From: Sunxiuqinia sp965230765
GTDB taxonomy: Bacteria; Bacteroidota; Bacteroidia; Bacteroidales; Prolixibacteraceae
Length of the DNA: 64,000 nt
Assembly: GCA_965230765.1 (NCBI GenBank)
Contig: CBDDLR010000001.1
Span: 1,426,001-1,490,000 of the forward strand
Reading direction: 5' to 3'
Both the position numbers and the translations under genes were made by a program. Numbering within the stretch: position 1 is the stretch's first letter; every line of letters begins with the position of its first letter. Shown in pieces: positions 7,793 to 16,867 of the stretch. The notes beneath the pieces were generated by a model. It saw only the letters and a program-made list of their open reading frames with translations. It was not told the DNA's origin and searched no databases.

Positions 7793-8818
7793 TTATATTC
7801 CCCTAACTTTTTTCTCCCAGTTCCAGGCAGATAAAAGTGTTTCTTCTAAGCCAGTTTCAGCTTTCCAGCCTAATTCTTCATTCGCATAGCTTGTGTCAGC
7901 CCATATTTTTTCAATGTCCCCTGCACGGCGGTCAACTATTTTGTAGTTTAATTTTTCGCCTGTTGATTTCTCAAAGCCATTTACAATTTCCAATACTGAA
8001 TAGCCATTTCCAGTTCCCAGATTGAATACTTCGTAGCCTGATTTGTTCTTATTTTCTAATAAGCGTTCAATAGCAACAACATGTGCTTTGGCCAGGTCAA
8101 CCACATTAATATAATCGCGGATTGCGGAGCCATCGGGTGTGTCGTAGTCATCGCCAAATACTTTCAACTCATCGCGCAAGCCAGCAGCTGTTTGGGTGAT
8201 AAATGGAACCAGGTTTTGTGGAACACCCAGCGGTAGTTCACCAATTAAAGTACTTGGGTGCGCTCCAATTGGGTTAAAATAGCGCAAGGCAATTCCCTTT
8301 ATTTCAGGGTGTGCATTGATGGCATCAGCCAAAATATCTTCGTTTACCCGTTTGGTATTTCCATAAGGCGACTCTGCATCTTTCCTCGGGGTTTCTTCTG
8401 TTACAGGTAGTTTGTCGGGTTGCCCGTAAACCGTGCATGAAGATGAAAAAACCATATTGGCAACGCCATACTTTTTCTGGCACTCCAATAAGTTTATTAA
8501 TGAAACCAGGTTGTTTTTGTAATAATGAAGTGGAATTTGAACCGATTCACCAACTGCTTTTGACGCAGCAAAGTGGATAATCGCTTCAATGTTTTGGTTT
8601 CGGTTAAAGAAGTCATCGGTTTTATCCGCATCAGCAAGGCAGAATTGCTCAAACTGAGGACGGGTTCCGGTGATTTTTTCAATGTTGTCGAGAACATCAG
8701 CACTTGAATTTGACAAATCATCCACAACGATTACGTCATATCCTGCTTCTTGTAATTCTACTACGGTATGTGAACCAATGTAACCCGTACCTCCGGTTAC
8801 CAATATTTGTTTCTTCAT
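7793..8818 (-). CDS. galE: UDP-glucose 4-epimerase
   Basis: This enzyme interconverts UDP-glucose and UDP-galactose (or the N-acetyl forms) with bound NAD. The Rossmann motif TGGTGYIGSHTVVELQ is at the N-terminus, then FSSSCTVYG and the catalytic SPYGNTK (Tyr and Lys), and the C-terminal NLGTGNGYSVLE. The protein has 341 residues from the ATG at 8818; an in-frame TTG three codons earlier is a poorer start. It is far from the capsule locus in this window but may feed it with UDP-galactose. Confidence 0.93.
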   Translation of the reverse strand: MKKQILVTGGTGYIGSHTVVELQEAGYDVIVVDDLSNSSADVLDNIEKITGTRPQFEQFCLADADKTDDFFNRNQNIEAIIHFAASKAVGESVQIPLHYYKNNLVSLINLLECQKKYGVANMVFSSSCTVYGQPDKLPVTEETPRKDAESPYGNTKRVNEDILADAINAHPEIKGIALRYFNPIGAHPSTLIGELPLGVPQNLVPFITQTAAGLRDELKVFGDDYDTPDGSAIRDYINVVDLAKAHVVAIERLLENKNKSGYEVFNLGTGNGYSVLEIVNGFEKSTGEKLNYKIVDRRAGDIEKIWADTSYANEELGWKAETGLEETLLSAWNWEKKVRGI

Positions 8819-8966
8819 AAATGGCAATTTATCAATAGTGTTTTAAAGCGTTAATTTCTGATTAGGAATACCAAAACTACAAATTATTCAATAGGAATAG
8901 AGGGAAAAGTTCATTTCTATGGTCGCTGATTATCAGGAAGTGCCCTAAATTGTTGAAAACTTTCGA

Positions 8967-8997
8967 TTGTAGCGACATTAATTTTTCTTTATTTTTG
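8967..8997 (+). promoter_or_regulatory. Promoter of the HU-CCDC81/SPOR gene
   Basis: A -7 element TATTTTTG (8990-8997) matches TAnnTTTG, and a -33 TTG lies at 8967-8969 with a 20-bp spacer. It sits 22 bases before the GTG at 9019, supporting that start. Confidence 0.5.
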
Positions 8998-9018
8998 GTT
9001 GAATAAGTAAAAAATTAC

Positions 9019-9915
9019 GTGAGATTACTGACCTACATAAACGAATTACTACTACTTAACGACTGTGTGATTGTTCCTGGTTTTGGAGGCTTCATTACTA
9101 ATTGTAAACCTGCAACAATTCGGTCGTCAACATTTCATCCTCCAGCAAGTGTAGTTGCATTTAATAAGAAACTATCTTTCAATGATGGTCTTTTGGTAAA
9201 TTACATAGCAGAAAAGGAAGGCATAAATTACGTGTCGGCCAACCAGCAATTGGAAATGTTGGTTAAAGAAATCAACTACCGCCTAGCCGATGGTGATCGT
9301 GTAACGGTTGAAGGAGTTGGTGAATTGTTTTATGATGAAGGTGATCAGCTGGTTTTTGAACCAGTTGTCAAAAATAAGCTGAATCTTGATTCGTATGGTC
9401 TGGCTAATTTCCATTTTGAAACATTATACGCAAAAAAAATATCACGTATTCGTCAGGAAGACAGAGATGCTGTTGAGGTGATTTTTCAAAAACGCGGGCT
9501 AAAAAAAGTAATGGTTGGGATTCCTTTAATCATTGCGTTAGCTTTCTTCCCCATTAAAAATTCGACTGAAAATATACTCAAATCCGATTTAAACATTCTG
9601 ACTGAAATGACTTCTCCGGCAGAGCCTGCCCAGCAGGTGGAAGCTGTAGTTGAAATGCAAGCTGGCATAGAGGAGACCCAAATGGAAGATAAGTATTTTC
9701 TTATTGGGGGAAGTTTCCGAAATGACGAGAATGCAGAACGTTTTCTTACGCAGAAATTGGATGAAGGATTCAACGCTCAAAATCTGGGGGTTATTAAAGG
9801 GTTGAATTACATTGCTTTGGCAAGTTATCCTGATTTTGAAAGCGCTAAAGCTAAAAAAGCAGAGATAAGGGGAAAATCGCCTGACTCTGGTGTCTGGATT
9901 TACGTGAAAGATTAA
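9019..9915 (+). CDS. HU-CCDC81-SPOR membrane protein
   Basis: A 298-residue protein with three parts. Residues 1 to about 140 match the paired CCDC81-like HU domains found in Bacteroidota (INELLLLNDCVIVPGFGGF, then GDRVTVEGVGELFYDEG). A single hydrophobic segment follows near residues 163-180 (VMVGIPLIIALAFFPI). The C-terminal 75 residues form a SPOR domain (KYFLIGGSFRNDENAERF), a fold that binds denuded peptidoglycan at septa. The HU part is predicted to be cytoplasmic and the SPOR part periplasmic. Translation starts at GTG, preceded by a good promoter. A role in cell division or envelope-chromosome linkage is inference. Confidence 0.85.
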   Translation: MRLLTYINELLLLNDCVIVPGFGGFITNCKPATIRSSTFHPPASVVAFNKKLSFNDGLLVNYIAEKEGINYVSANQQLEMLVKEINYRLADGDRVTVEGVGELFYDEGDQLVFEPVVKNKLNLDSYGLANFHFETLYAKKISRIRQEDRDAVEVIFQKRGLKKVMVGIPLIIALAFFPIKNSTENILKSDLNILTEMTSPAEPAQQVEAVVEMQAGIEETQMEDKYFLIGGSFRNDENAERFLTQKLDEGFNAQNLGVIKGLNYIALASYPDFESAKAKKAEIRGKSPDSGVWIYVKD

Positions 9916-9918
9916 AAA

Positions 9919-9949
9919 AAGGCTCTCGTTCGAGAGCCTTTTCTTTTTA
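9919..9949 (+). terminator. Intrinsic terminator, convergent junction with ilvE
   Basis: AAGGCTCTCG (9919-9928) pairs with CGAGAGCCTT (9931-9940) around TT and continues into TTCTTTTT. Seven A residues precede the stem, so it may also act on ilvE transcripts from the other side. Confidence 0.8.
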
Positions 9950-9963
9950 TCCTGGTTAAGGTC

Positions 9964-10977
9964 TTATTCAATGATTGTATTCCATCCATGAACATCTGGC
10001 TCATCACCATCCTGAATTGCACGAAGTTTTTCGTAAAGCTTTATGCTCATTGGTCCCGGTTCTGTACCATAGTTATACTCAATGTCTTTATCGGCATCAT
10101 AAACCCGTTTTATAGGCGAGATAACAGCGGCTGTCCCACACGCACCAACTTCTTCAAAAGTGGCTAGTTCTTCAACGGGCACTTGCCTGCGTTCAACATT
10201 CATTCCTAAATCTTTTGCCAACTGGATTAAGCTCATGTTGGTGATTGATGGAAGAATTGAATCAGATTCTGGAGTAACGTAAGTATTGTTTTTTATTCCG
10301 AAGAAGTTTGCCGGACCGCATTCATCCAGATACTTTTTTTCTTTGGAATCCAAATAAAGTACAGCTGAAAAACCTCCTTCTTTGGCTTTTTTACCGGCTG
10401 TTAAACTAGCTGCATAGTTGCCACCTACTTTGTATTTTCCTGTTCCTTGTGGGGCTGCACGGTCAAAATCACGTGAGATCATCAAGTCCGTTGGTTTAAA
10501 ACCTTCAGGGAAGTATGGTCCAACTGGCATAACAAACACCATAAACATATATTCGTCAGCAGGTTTTACGCCAATTTCAGGGCCTGTTCCAATAAGTAGT
10601 GGGCGTATGTATAATGATGCACCTGAACCGTATGGAGGGATAAATCTTTTGTTTTTCTCAACGGCAATTTTAACAGCTTCGTTAAATTTTTCAATAGGGA
10701 GCTTGGCCATCATAATACCATCGCATGAGCTTTGCATACGTTTGGCATTTTCTTCCATCCTAAATACTCGAACTTTACCGTCTTTGCCCATAAAAGCTTT
10801 CAAGCCTTCAAAAGCTTCTTGCCCATAATGTAGGCAAGTGGCACCAATATGCATGTTGATGTATTCAGAATCGCTAACTTCAAGTTGTCCCCATTCACCA
10901 TTTTTGTACCAGCAGCGGACATTATAATCTGCTTTGGAATATCCAAAACCAATGTTTTTCCAGTCTTTATTTTCCAT
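9964..10977 (-). CDS. ilvE: Branched-chain amino acid aminotransferase
   Basis: PLP enzyme that moves the amino group between glutamate and leucine, isoleucine or valine. The protein has 337 residues, typical of the class IV (fold type IV) group II enzymes. Visible markers are HYGQEAFEGLKAF near residue 50, the region around the PLP lysine (GTGKYKVGGNYAASL), and LDECGPANFFGIKN. No other ilv/leu genes are nearby. The start ATG at 10977 agrees with the family. Confidence 0.94.
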   Translation of the reverse strand: MENKDWKNIGFGYSKADYNVRCWYKNGEWGQLEVSDSEYINMHIGATCLHYGQEAFEGLKAFMGKDGKVRVFRMEENAKRMQSSCDGIMMAKLPIEKFNEAVKIAVEKNKRFIPPYGSGASLYIRPLLIGTGPEIGVKPADEYMFMVFVMPVGPYFPEGFKPTDLMISRDFDRAAPQGTGKYKVGGNYAASLTAGKKAKEGGFSAVLYLDSKEKKYLDECGPANFFGIKNNTYVTPESDSILPSITNMSLIQLAKDLGMNVERRQVPVEELATFEEVGACGTAAVISPIKRVYDADKDIEYNYGTEPGPMSIKLYEKLRAIQDGDEPDVHGWNTIIE

Positions 10978-11107
10978 GAGTTTTACTTATTATGCTCTGA
11001 TTTTACCGAGTATCAAAATAACGAAAAAAAACACAGTGAATACACGACAAATGTCTGGTTTATCCAGAATTATTAATGATTTTAAAACATGCAAAAGCAA
11101 AGGGTTT

Positions 11108-11911
11108 TTATTGTTTCGTAACAACTTTTAGGTAATAACCGTTGTGTTTCCTAAGGTTAATTACCCGGTTGTTGTCGAAAAGAAGGTACTGTCCTTTTAT
11201 CCCTTTCAATGTGCCTTGAAGTTCCGGTATTTTATCAAATGTAACACTGTTTACTTTGTCGGGGTACTCTTTTACAGGGTACTCAAACGTGTAGATTTCA
11301 TCTTCATCAGAAATGTATTGTTGAAGTTCGGATGGGAAATGGGACTGAGCGTTATTCTTTTCATCAAAGAGGTTGATTGATTCATCAACTTTGTTTTTGA
11401 GCATTTCCCTCCAGTTTGTTTTATCGCTGAAATGGGTTTTTAAGAACACTTCAATAACCCCGGCGATATGCCTGTTGGGAGTTTTGGCAAGTTTAATTGC
11501 ACTGCTTGCACCCTGATCAATCCAACGTGTTGGAACCTGATGGTGGCGTGTTACGCCAACTTTCAACCCACTCGAAGCAGCCAGATAAACAAAGTGGTCA
11601 ATCAAATCGTGTTTTTCTGCCCATTCGATATCTCGTGCAATCCCAAATTGAGCTCTTGAAAGCTCCGGCCTCATAATGGTTTCGCTTGCTTCCGGAACAG
11701 TTTGGTAACATGAATAACAGAAGCCCTGTCCAAAAGATGTTTTGGTTTTTTTCCCACAGGAAATGCAGTTTATCCGCCCATCATAAACCATTTTTAGCTC
11801 TGTCCCGATCAACTCATTCATTGAAATCTCTTGTTCTCCAATTGGAAGAAAATAATGAACCGGGTTCGAATGTTCAGTTCGCATTTTTAATACATTTCCT
11901 TGATACTCCAT
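11108..11911 (-). CDS. DUF2797 family protein
   Basis: A 267-residue protein of unknown function. It has a four-cysteine cluster (CISC near residue 48, then CYSC about 16 residues on) that probably binds zinc. Conserved blocks further on are SRAQFGIARDIEWAEKHDL, VYLAASSGLKVGVTR and RWIDQGASSAIKLA, which I recognise as DUF2797. A HAD hydrolase gene lies 17 bases upstream on the same strand, so the two may be cotranscribed. No function is proposed. Confidence 0.75.
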   Translation of the reverse strand: MEYQGNVLKMRTEHSNPVHYFLPIGEQEISMNELIGTELKMVYDGRINCISCGKKTKTSFGQGFCYSCYQTVPEASETIMRPELSRAQFGIARDIEWAEKHDLIDHFVYLAASSGLKVGVTRHHQVPTRWIDQGASSAIKLAKTPNRHIAGVIEVFLKTHFSDKTNWREMLKNKVDESINLFDEKNNAQSHFPSELQQYISDEDEIYTFEYPVKEYPDKVNSVTFDKIPELQGTLKGIKGQYLLFDNNRVINLRKHNGYYLKVVTKQ

Positions 11912-11928
11912 GCCGTAATTTTAAAACC

Positions 11929-12627
11929 CTATTTCAATAATTTGAGAACATCGCGTATGTCGGTTAGTTCAAAAAAACGATCGCTTTTTATTTCATTGGG
12001 ATCCATTTTTTCGTATTCCCAGGTTGTGTGGTAAGGAACATGCACGCCAGCACCCCCCAGATTAATAACTGGAAGTATATCTGATTTTAGGGAGTTGCCA
12101 ATCATTAAGAATTTTTCAGGGGCCAAATCCAGGTGATTAATGAGCTCGGTATAGTTTGATTCTTTTTTATGGGTCATCACTTCAATGTGGTGAAAGTATT
12201 TTTTCAGGTCAGACTTTTTCAGTTTACGTTCCTGGTCGAGCAAATCCCCTTTTGTAGCCATCACTAAACGATATTTCTTTGAAAGCTTAGCTAGAACTTC
12301 TTCAACACCCGGCAAAATATTTACCTCTTTGTGAAGCATGGTTTTACCAATTTGCAGGATTTTACCAATTTGCTGCTGGCTTATTTGATGGTTTGAAACC
12401 AACAAAGCCGTTTCAATAAGCGATAAAATAAAAGCTTTTATTCCATAACCATAAATCTCCAGGTTTTGAACTTCAACCTGGAACAACTCTGCCATTATGG
12501 TGTCTTCTGAATCGAAATCGGAAAGTATCTCACAAAACTCAACTTCTGCTTCCCGGAAGAAGGTTTCATTTTCCCAAAGGGTGTCATCGGCATCAAAAGC
12601 GATGATTTCAATAGTTGATAAACTCAT
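11929..12627 (-). CDS. HAD-family hydrolase
   Basis: A 232-residue protein with the HAD motifs in order: IIAFDADDTLWENE (motif I, nucleophile and acid/base Asp), LVMATKGD (motif II), a lysine near KKSDLKKYF (motif III), and FLMIGNSLKSDILPVINLGG (motif IV acids). The inserted helical cap is of the class seen in phosphoglycolate phosphatase-like enzymes. The substrate is unknown. It is the first gene of a probable pair with the DUF2797 gene. Confidence 0.85.
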   Translation of the reverse strand: MSLSTIEIIAFDADDTLWENETFFREAEVEFCEILSDFDSEDTIMAELFQVEVQNLEIYGYGIKAFILSLIETALLVSNHQISQQQIGKILQIGKTMLHKEVNILPGVEEVLAKLSKKYRLVMATKGDLLDQERKLKKSDLKKYFHHIEVMTHKKESNYTELINHLDLAPEKFLMIGNSLKSDILPVINLGGAGVHVPYHTTWEYEKMDPNEIKSDRFFELTDIRDVLKLLK

Positions 12628-12638
12628 TGCATAAAGAT

Positions 12639-12668
12639 AAAAAAACTGCCCATCAAATTGACGGGCAG
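12639..12668 (-). terminator. Intrinsic terminator after the outer-membrane beta-barrel gene
   Basis: On the minus strand CTGCCCGTCAA and TTGATGGGCAG pair (12668 to 12646) and are followed by seven T (12645-12639). It closes the minus-strand cluster that ends with the gene at 12706. Confidence 0.8.
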
Positions 12669-12705
12669 CATCAAGTGTATTTTATGTTTTATGGAAGTTC
12701 GATGG

Positions 12706-13599
12706 CTAAAAGTTAACCAGGCTGATGCCTACTGAAAATGGGAATAGTTCAGGACCTTCATCATCTTTAAAAACAGGAGAGAAATTGTAAACAGCATAAA
12801 CGCTGATGTCGCCGAGACCAATACGTGCAGTTGCAGCATATTTAAACGGATTAATGGCAAAACTCCCTTTATCTTTTGTTTTCGATTTATCGTGTTTGAT
12901 TTTTGTTCTTGAACCAACATTTACACCTCCGATTACACCACCGGAAATATATACCCGATTCGTAAAGTTATTGACAGGGATTTGGAATTCAAGCAATAAC
13001 GGAACCGTTAGATAAGAAACGTACAATTTCGATTTTTTAATTCCATTTTCTTCAATGGGTACAGGAACAATCCGGCGATCAACCCGGTCGATGGTTATTG
13101 GGTTGTCAAACCGATAATTATTCATGGAGAATCCCATTCCGGTTACCAGACCAACACCTTCACGGTTTTGTTGCAATGCAATGTTATACTCCAGAAAGTT
13201 AATATTCACTTCCATCGATTTCGGTTGATCCAGTTCCATGAAATCATCATTGAAAGGATACATGCTGTAATCGGTATCGTAAAAACTGTTGAATCCAAGC
13301 TCAAAACCGGCCCAGTGTCCATTAAATCTTTTGTGCCTTTTGTCCCATGCAAAGTCTTCATCTTTATCTCTGTGGTAGTTAATCCGGGTTGAATTATCTT
13401 CTTCAATGATTTCAAAGTTTCTGCGCCCAACACGAACGTGGGTAGTATCACCTGAAAAGTCATCTTTTACATGAACCCGATCATTAAACAGGCTAACTTC
13501 TGTTTTTGATTCATCTTCGTTTACATGTACGATTGTTTTGTTTTGTGCCTGAGCAAGAATTACACAAACTACTAAAAGGACTGAGTAAATAATCTTCAT
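12706..13599 (-). CDS. Outer-membrane beta-barrel protein, unknown role
   Basis: A 297-residue protein with a Sec signal peptide (MKIIYSVLLVVCVILAQAQ). After a charged stretch rich in D, E and H (residues 20-90) the rest alternates polar and aromatic residues like a small porin (VGLVTGMGFSMNNYRF, ISVYAVYNFSPVF). The C-terminus PFSVGISLVNF ends in phenylalanine, as is common for outer-membrane barrels. It lies 61 bases after a probable anti-sigma gene and may be a target of, or sensor for, that sigma factor. The exact family was not identified. Confidence 0.6.
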   Translation of the reverse strand: MKIIYSVLLVVCVILAQAQNKTIVHVNEDESKTEVSLFNDRVHVKDDFSGDTTHVRVGRRNFEIIEEDNSTRINYHRDKDEDFAWDKRHKRFNGHWAGFELGFNSFYDTDYSMYPFNDDFMELDQPKSMEVNINFLEYNIALQQNREGVGLVTGMGFSMNNYRFDNPITIDRVDRRIVPVPIEENGIKKSKLYVSYLTVPLLLEFQIPVNNFTNRVYISGGVIGGVNVGSRTKIKHDKSKTKDKGSFAINPFKYAATARIGLGDISVYAVYNFSPVFKDDEGPELFPFSVGISLVNF

Positions 13600-13660
13600 A
13601 GCTACTTTATTTTGTTTTCAGCCCTATGACGGATACCTACCAAGAAAAGTTACAGCGTAA

Positions 13661-14704
13661 CTATTTCTTTTTTGAGAGGGGGATTGAAAAAGCTAAAAGG
13701 CGGGTGTTAAGGCTTATTTCAGAAACTTTTCCTTTAGCGTTTGTCTGGTAAGAAAATTTGTCGTTGCTAATCTGGCTAAAGGTTTTTAAGCTGGCAGTTG
13801 CAACTTTATCAAATTGGTTGGTTCTGTCATTTTTAGATCCTAAAAAGCGTTTAGCCAGATACTCATCAACTGATAAATATTTTGTAGGGTATTCTATTTC
13901 CATAGATTTCAAGCCATCAGCCAAAAACAAACTTTCATCTTGGTTGAAGACTGCTTGAGCAATTTTGGGTTGAATGAAGTCCAGTTCTTTTTCTCTAGAG
14001 ATTTCTGGTGTCGCAATCACCATTTCTTTCAGGCGGCCTTTTGTTTTTTCACGCAGGCTTTTTGGCTTTTTCGATTTAACGGTTTTATCAACCTTTTTAA
14101 TTTTCTCAATTGGTTTATCCTTCTTTATCGGATCCTGCTTTTTGTCCACACTACCTTTTTCTTCATCAGTCGTAGTAACAATGGATTCAGAGATTATTGG
14201 ATTTTGAACGGTGCTAAATTCCTGCTGATTAATTGCCCAAATGGCAAGAAGAACAACAAGAACAGCAGCAATGCGTGAAGTCCAGTATAGTGCAGTAATT
14301 TTTGCTGATCGGCGGTAAAGTTTTTCTTTTTCAGGGAAAATAACAGGGCTACCCTTTAGTTTTGTACTAACCAACAGGTCAAACTCCTTTTCTTTTTGCG
14401 GATCGGAATTTAGTTCATCCAGGAATTCTTTTTGATCTTCAGCCGAAAGGTTTCCTTCTATATATGCAACAGCACGGTAATTGAACGAACGATCTTCGTT
14501 TTCTTCCTCTTTAAATAATTCGTTCTTGAATGGGTAACTGACCTGATCTCCCGGGAGGTTAAATTGATCGATAGATTTCAATTCTTCCTTCAATTCCGGA
14601 TTGTGTTTCAGGAAATCTAAAAATTCGTCAACCTGATCAATGGATAGCTTGCCATCAAGATAATCCATAAAGAACAGTTCGTAATTTGAGCGGTTAATTT
14701 TCAT
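13661..14704 (-). CDS. Single-pass membrane protein, probable anti-sigma factor
   Basis: A 347-residue protein whose N-terminal half is acidic and helical and contains two similar segments (FMDYLDGKLSIDQVDEFLDF and VAYIEGNLSAEDQKEFLDE). One transmembrane helix lies near residues 133-160 (IAAVLVVLLAIWAI). A lysine-rich region follows outside the membrane. The gene begins two bases after the stop of an ECF sigma factor, the usual sigma/anti-sigma order. I see no HxxxCxxC zinc motif. Anti-sigma function is inferred from position and topology. Confidence 0.6.
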   Translation of the reverse strand: MKINRSNYELFFMDYLDGKLSIDQVDEFLDFLKHNPELKEELKSIDQFNLPGDQVSYPFKNELFKEEENEDRSFNYRAVAYIEGNLSAEDQKEFLDELNSDPQKEKEFDLLVSTKLKGSPVIFPEKEKLYRRSAKITALYWTSRIAAVLVVLLAIWAINQQEFSTVQNPIISESIVTTTDEEKGSVDKKQDPIKKDKPIEKIKKVDKTVKSKKPKSLREKTKGRLKEMVIATPEISREKELDFIQPKIAQAVFNQDESLFLADGLKSMEIEYPTKYLSVDEYLAKRFLGSKNDRTNQFDKVATASLKTFSQISNDKFSYQTNAKGKVSEISLNTRLLAFSIPLSKKK

Positions 14705-14706
14705 GA

Positions 14707-15192
14707 TTACACCAATACGTCAATTTTTCCAATATAATTCTTCAAAAACACCCTGGCCCTATATATGTAAACCTTTACCTGGGCTTCGCTTAGCGAGGTT
14801 ATATCCGCAATTTCTTTATATGAATAACCTTCGTAGTCCCGCAGCATAATAACCGAACGTTGATCTGCAGGCAGATATTTGATGGCATCATTGATAATTT
14901 CACTCAAATCAGAGTACTGATTGTTGTGCGACAGTTTATCAAATGCCGAATCATCAAGTTGTCCTCTTTTCTTATTCCTGCGGATTAAGTCGATCATACG
15001 GTTGTAAGCCGTTCTGTACAAATATGATTTTGCCTTATCTGCTGAAATTTCGTTTGAATGAGACCACATTTTTTCAAAGCTGTCCTGTACAATATCCCTG
15101 GCGTTTTCTTCGTCTTTAATATTTTTCAATATAAAACGATAAACGCCATCAGCATAGAGATTTACGGCTTTGTTAAATTCTTTAGTGGTCAT
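14707..15192 (-). CDS. ECF-type RNA polymerase sigma factor
   Basis: A 161-residue sigma-70 family protein with only regions 2 and 4. Region 2 includes DEENARDIVQDSFEKMW, and region 4 the helix-turn-helix LRDYEGYSYKEIADITSLSE and AQVKVYIYRAR. It lies between an S41 protease gene (38 bases upstream) and a probable anti-sigma gene (2 bases downstream). Together they suggest an envelope-stress or surface-signalling unit, but the signal is unknown. Confidence 0.9.
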   Translation of the reverse strand: MTTKEFNKAVNLYADGVYRFILKNIKDEENARDIVQDSFEKMWSHSNEISADKAKSYLYRTAYNRMIDLIRRNKKRGQLDDSAFDKLSHNNQYSDLSEIINDAIKYLPADQRSVIMLRDYEGYSYKEIADITSLSEAQVKVYIYRARVFLKNYIGKIDVLV

Positions 15193-15230
15193 TGTTTCAA
15201 TCGTCTTCCTTCTATAAGACGACTGAAAGT

Positions 15231-16862
15231 TTAATTTGTTACAGATAAAAGCTGAGCCATTCGTTGGTTTGATTCTGAAATGAGAATGGCTTGTTTCAAT
15301 GTATAGTCAATTTCTTTTATAATTGGGTAGAAACCTTCTTCTCCAATCATATTTCTGGCAATGTACGCTTTGATTTGAGTTTCTATAATTTCCCGGGATG
15401 TTTTAAGTCCTTGCTCGTCTTTTGATATCCCTTTTGATGATGCGTATCGAATAAATTCATCTAAAATATTTTGTTTGTCAAGGTATTCGACAAAATCGGA
15501 GGCTGTTTTAAGTCCTTTTAATTTTTTCCGGTTTTTGTCAGAATAATCAAACGCGAAATGGTAAATCAAAGCTTTTTGAACAACCTTGGAATAATATTCA
15601 GAGTATCCGGTTGTGTCAGCGGCAACGAAATAGTCGGGCATAATCCCACCGCCCCCATAAACAGTGCGGCCTGTTTTTGTTTCATACTTTAAGGAATCGG
15701 CAAAATGAATACTGTCGGCAGCTTGGAATTCCCCCCTCGTCATGCGTTGCATGATGTCGTGGTAATATTCGTCACTTCCATTTTCGTAAGGTTTTTGAAT
15801 GCACCTTCCGCTTGGTGTATAATAGCGGGCTACTGTTAAGCGTAAGGCAGAACCATCGTTAAACGGAATTTGTTCCTGAACCAATCCTTTCCCAAATGAC
15901 CTTCTGCCAATTACAATCCCACGGTCGTTATCCTGAATGGCCCCAGCAAAAATTTCACTGGCAGAAGCTGAATATTCATCAATCAGAACAATAACTTTTT
16001 TATCTAAACAGGTTCCCTTGCTTGAAGCAGTGTAGGTTTTTCTAGCTTGTGAATAACCTTCGGTATAAACGATTAGTTCCCCTTCATCTAAAAATTCATT
16101 AACCATTTGTATAACGGCCATTAGGTAGCCTCCAGGATTGCTTCGTAAATCAATAATAATTTTTTCTGCTCCTGCTTTATTGAGTTTGTCCAAAGCACGT
16201 TTAAACTCGCTATAGGTTTGCTCGGCGAAGCGGCTGACTTTTACTAAGCCAGTCTTGTCGTTAATCATGTAACTTACATCAACGCTGTAGATCGGGATGT
16301 CGCCACGCGTTATTTCGTAGTCGATTAAATCAGGGATCCCTCTACGTTTAATACCCACATTCACTTTAGTGCCTTTTTCACCACGAAGTAAACTTAAAAC
16401 GGTTTGGTTTTGTACGCTAACCCCGGCAATAAGCGAATCATTTACAGTAACGATTCGATCTCCTGGTAAAAGTCCTAATTTACTGGATGGACCTCCAGAA
16501 ATTACATCAACCACCTGTACGGTATCGTTATGAATGGAAAACTGAACACCAATCCCCCCAAAGTTGCCTTGCATTTCCTCAATCACTTCCTGCATATCAT
16601 TGACAGCAATATATGTGCTGTGCGGGTCAAGGTTTTTCAATAGTTCGGGGATGGCGTCTTCAACCAATTTTGTTGTTGATACCGAATCAACATACGCATT
16701 GGAAACCAGATCAACAATAGCAGACAATTTATTAGAATTTGAAGCTGTTAAATTACTTAAAACCGGGGTTTTTACCCGACTAAGGTTGTTTCCCAAAAAT
16801 ATGCCAATAACCACTGATACAGCGATAAGCAAAGGGAGGTAGATGTTATATTTCTTATTCAT
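15231..16862 (-). CDS. S41-family C-terminal processing peptidase with PDZ domain
   Basis: A 543-residue protease anchored by an N-terminal hydrophobic segment (YLPLLIAVSVVIGIFLG). A PDZ domain lies near residues 90-175 (GGPSSKLGLLPGDRIVTVND). The catalytic S41 domain has LRSNPGGYL, the nucleophile serine in EYSASASEIFAGA, and the lysine in RRSFGKGLVQEQ, the Ser-Lys dyad of CtpA-type enzymes. It acts in the periplasm on C-termini of envelope proteins. It starts five bases after the dCMP deaminase stop and is followed by the ECF sigma gene, so it might take part in anti-sigma cleavage; that is inference. Confidence 0.93.
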   Translation of the reverse strand: MNKKYNIYLPLLIAVSVVIGIFLGNNLSRVKTPVLSNLTASNSNKLSAIVDLVSNAYVDSVSTTKLVEDAIPELLKNLDPHSTYIAVNDMQEVIEEMQGNFGGIGVQFSIHNDTVQVVDVISGGPSSKLGLLPGDRIVTVNDSLIAGVSVQNQTVLSLLRGEKGTKVNVGIKRRGIPDLIDYEITRGDIPIYSVDVSYMINDKTGLVKVSRFAEQTYSEFKRALDKLNKAGAEKIIIDLRSNPGGYLMAVIQMVNEFLDEGELIVYTEGYSQARKTYTASSKGTCLDKKVIVLIDEYSASASEIFAGAIQDNDRGIVIGRRSFGKGLVQEQIPFNDGSALRLTVARYYTPSGRCIQKPYENGSDEYYHDIMQRMTRGEFQAADSIHFADSLKYETKTGRTVYGGGGIMPDYFVAADTTGYSEYYSKVVQKALIYHFAFDYSDKNRKKLKGLKTASDFVEYLDKQNILDEFIRYASSKGISKDEQGLKTSREIIETQIKAYIARNMIGEEGFYPIIKEIDYTLKQAILISESNQRMAQLLSVTN

Positions 16863-16867
16863 AAATG

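Noticed and set aside
8819..8827. Three-codon N-terminal extension of galE from a TTG
   Set aside because: The ATG at 8818 gives the standard GalE N-terminus MKKQILVTGG.
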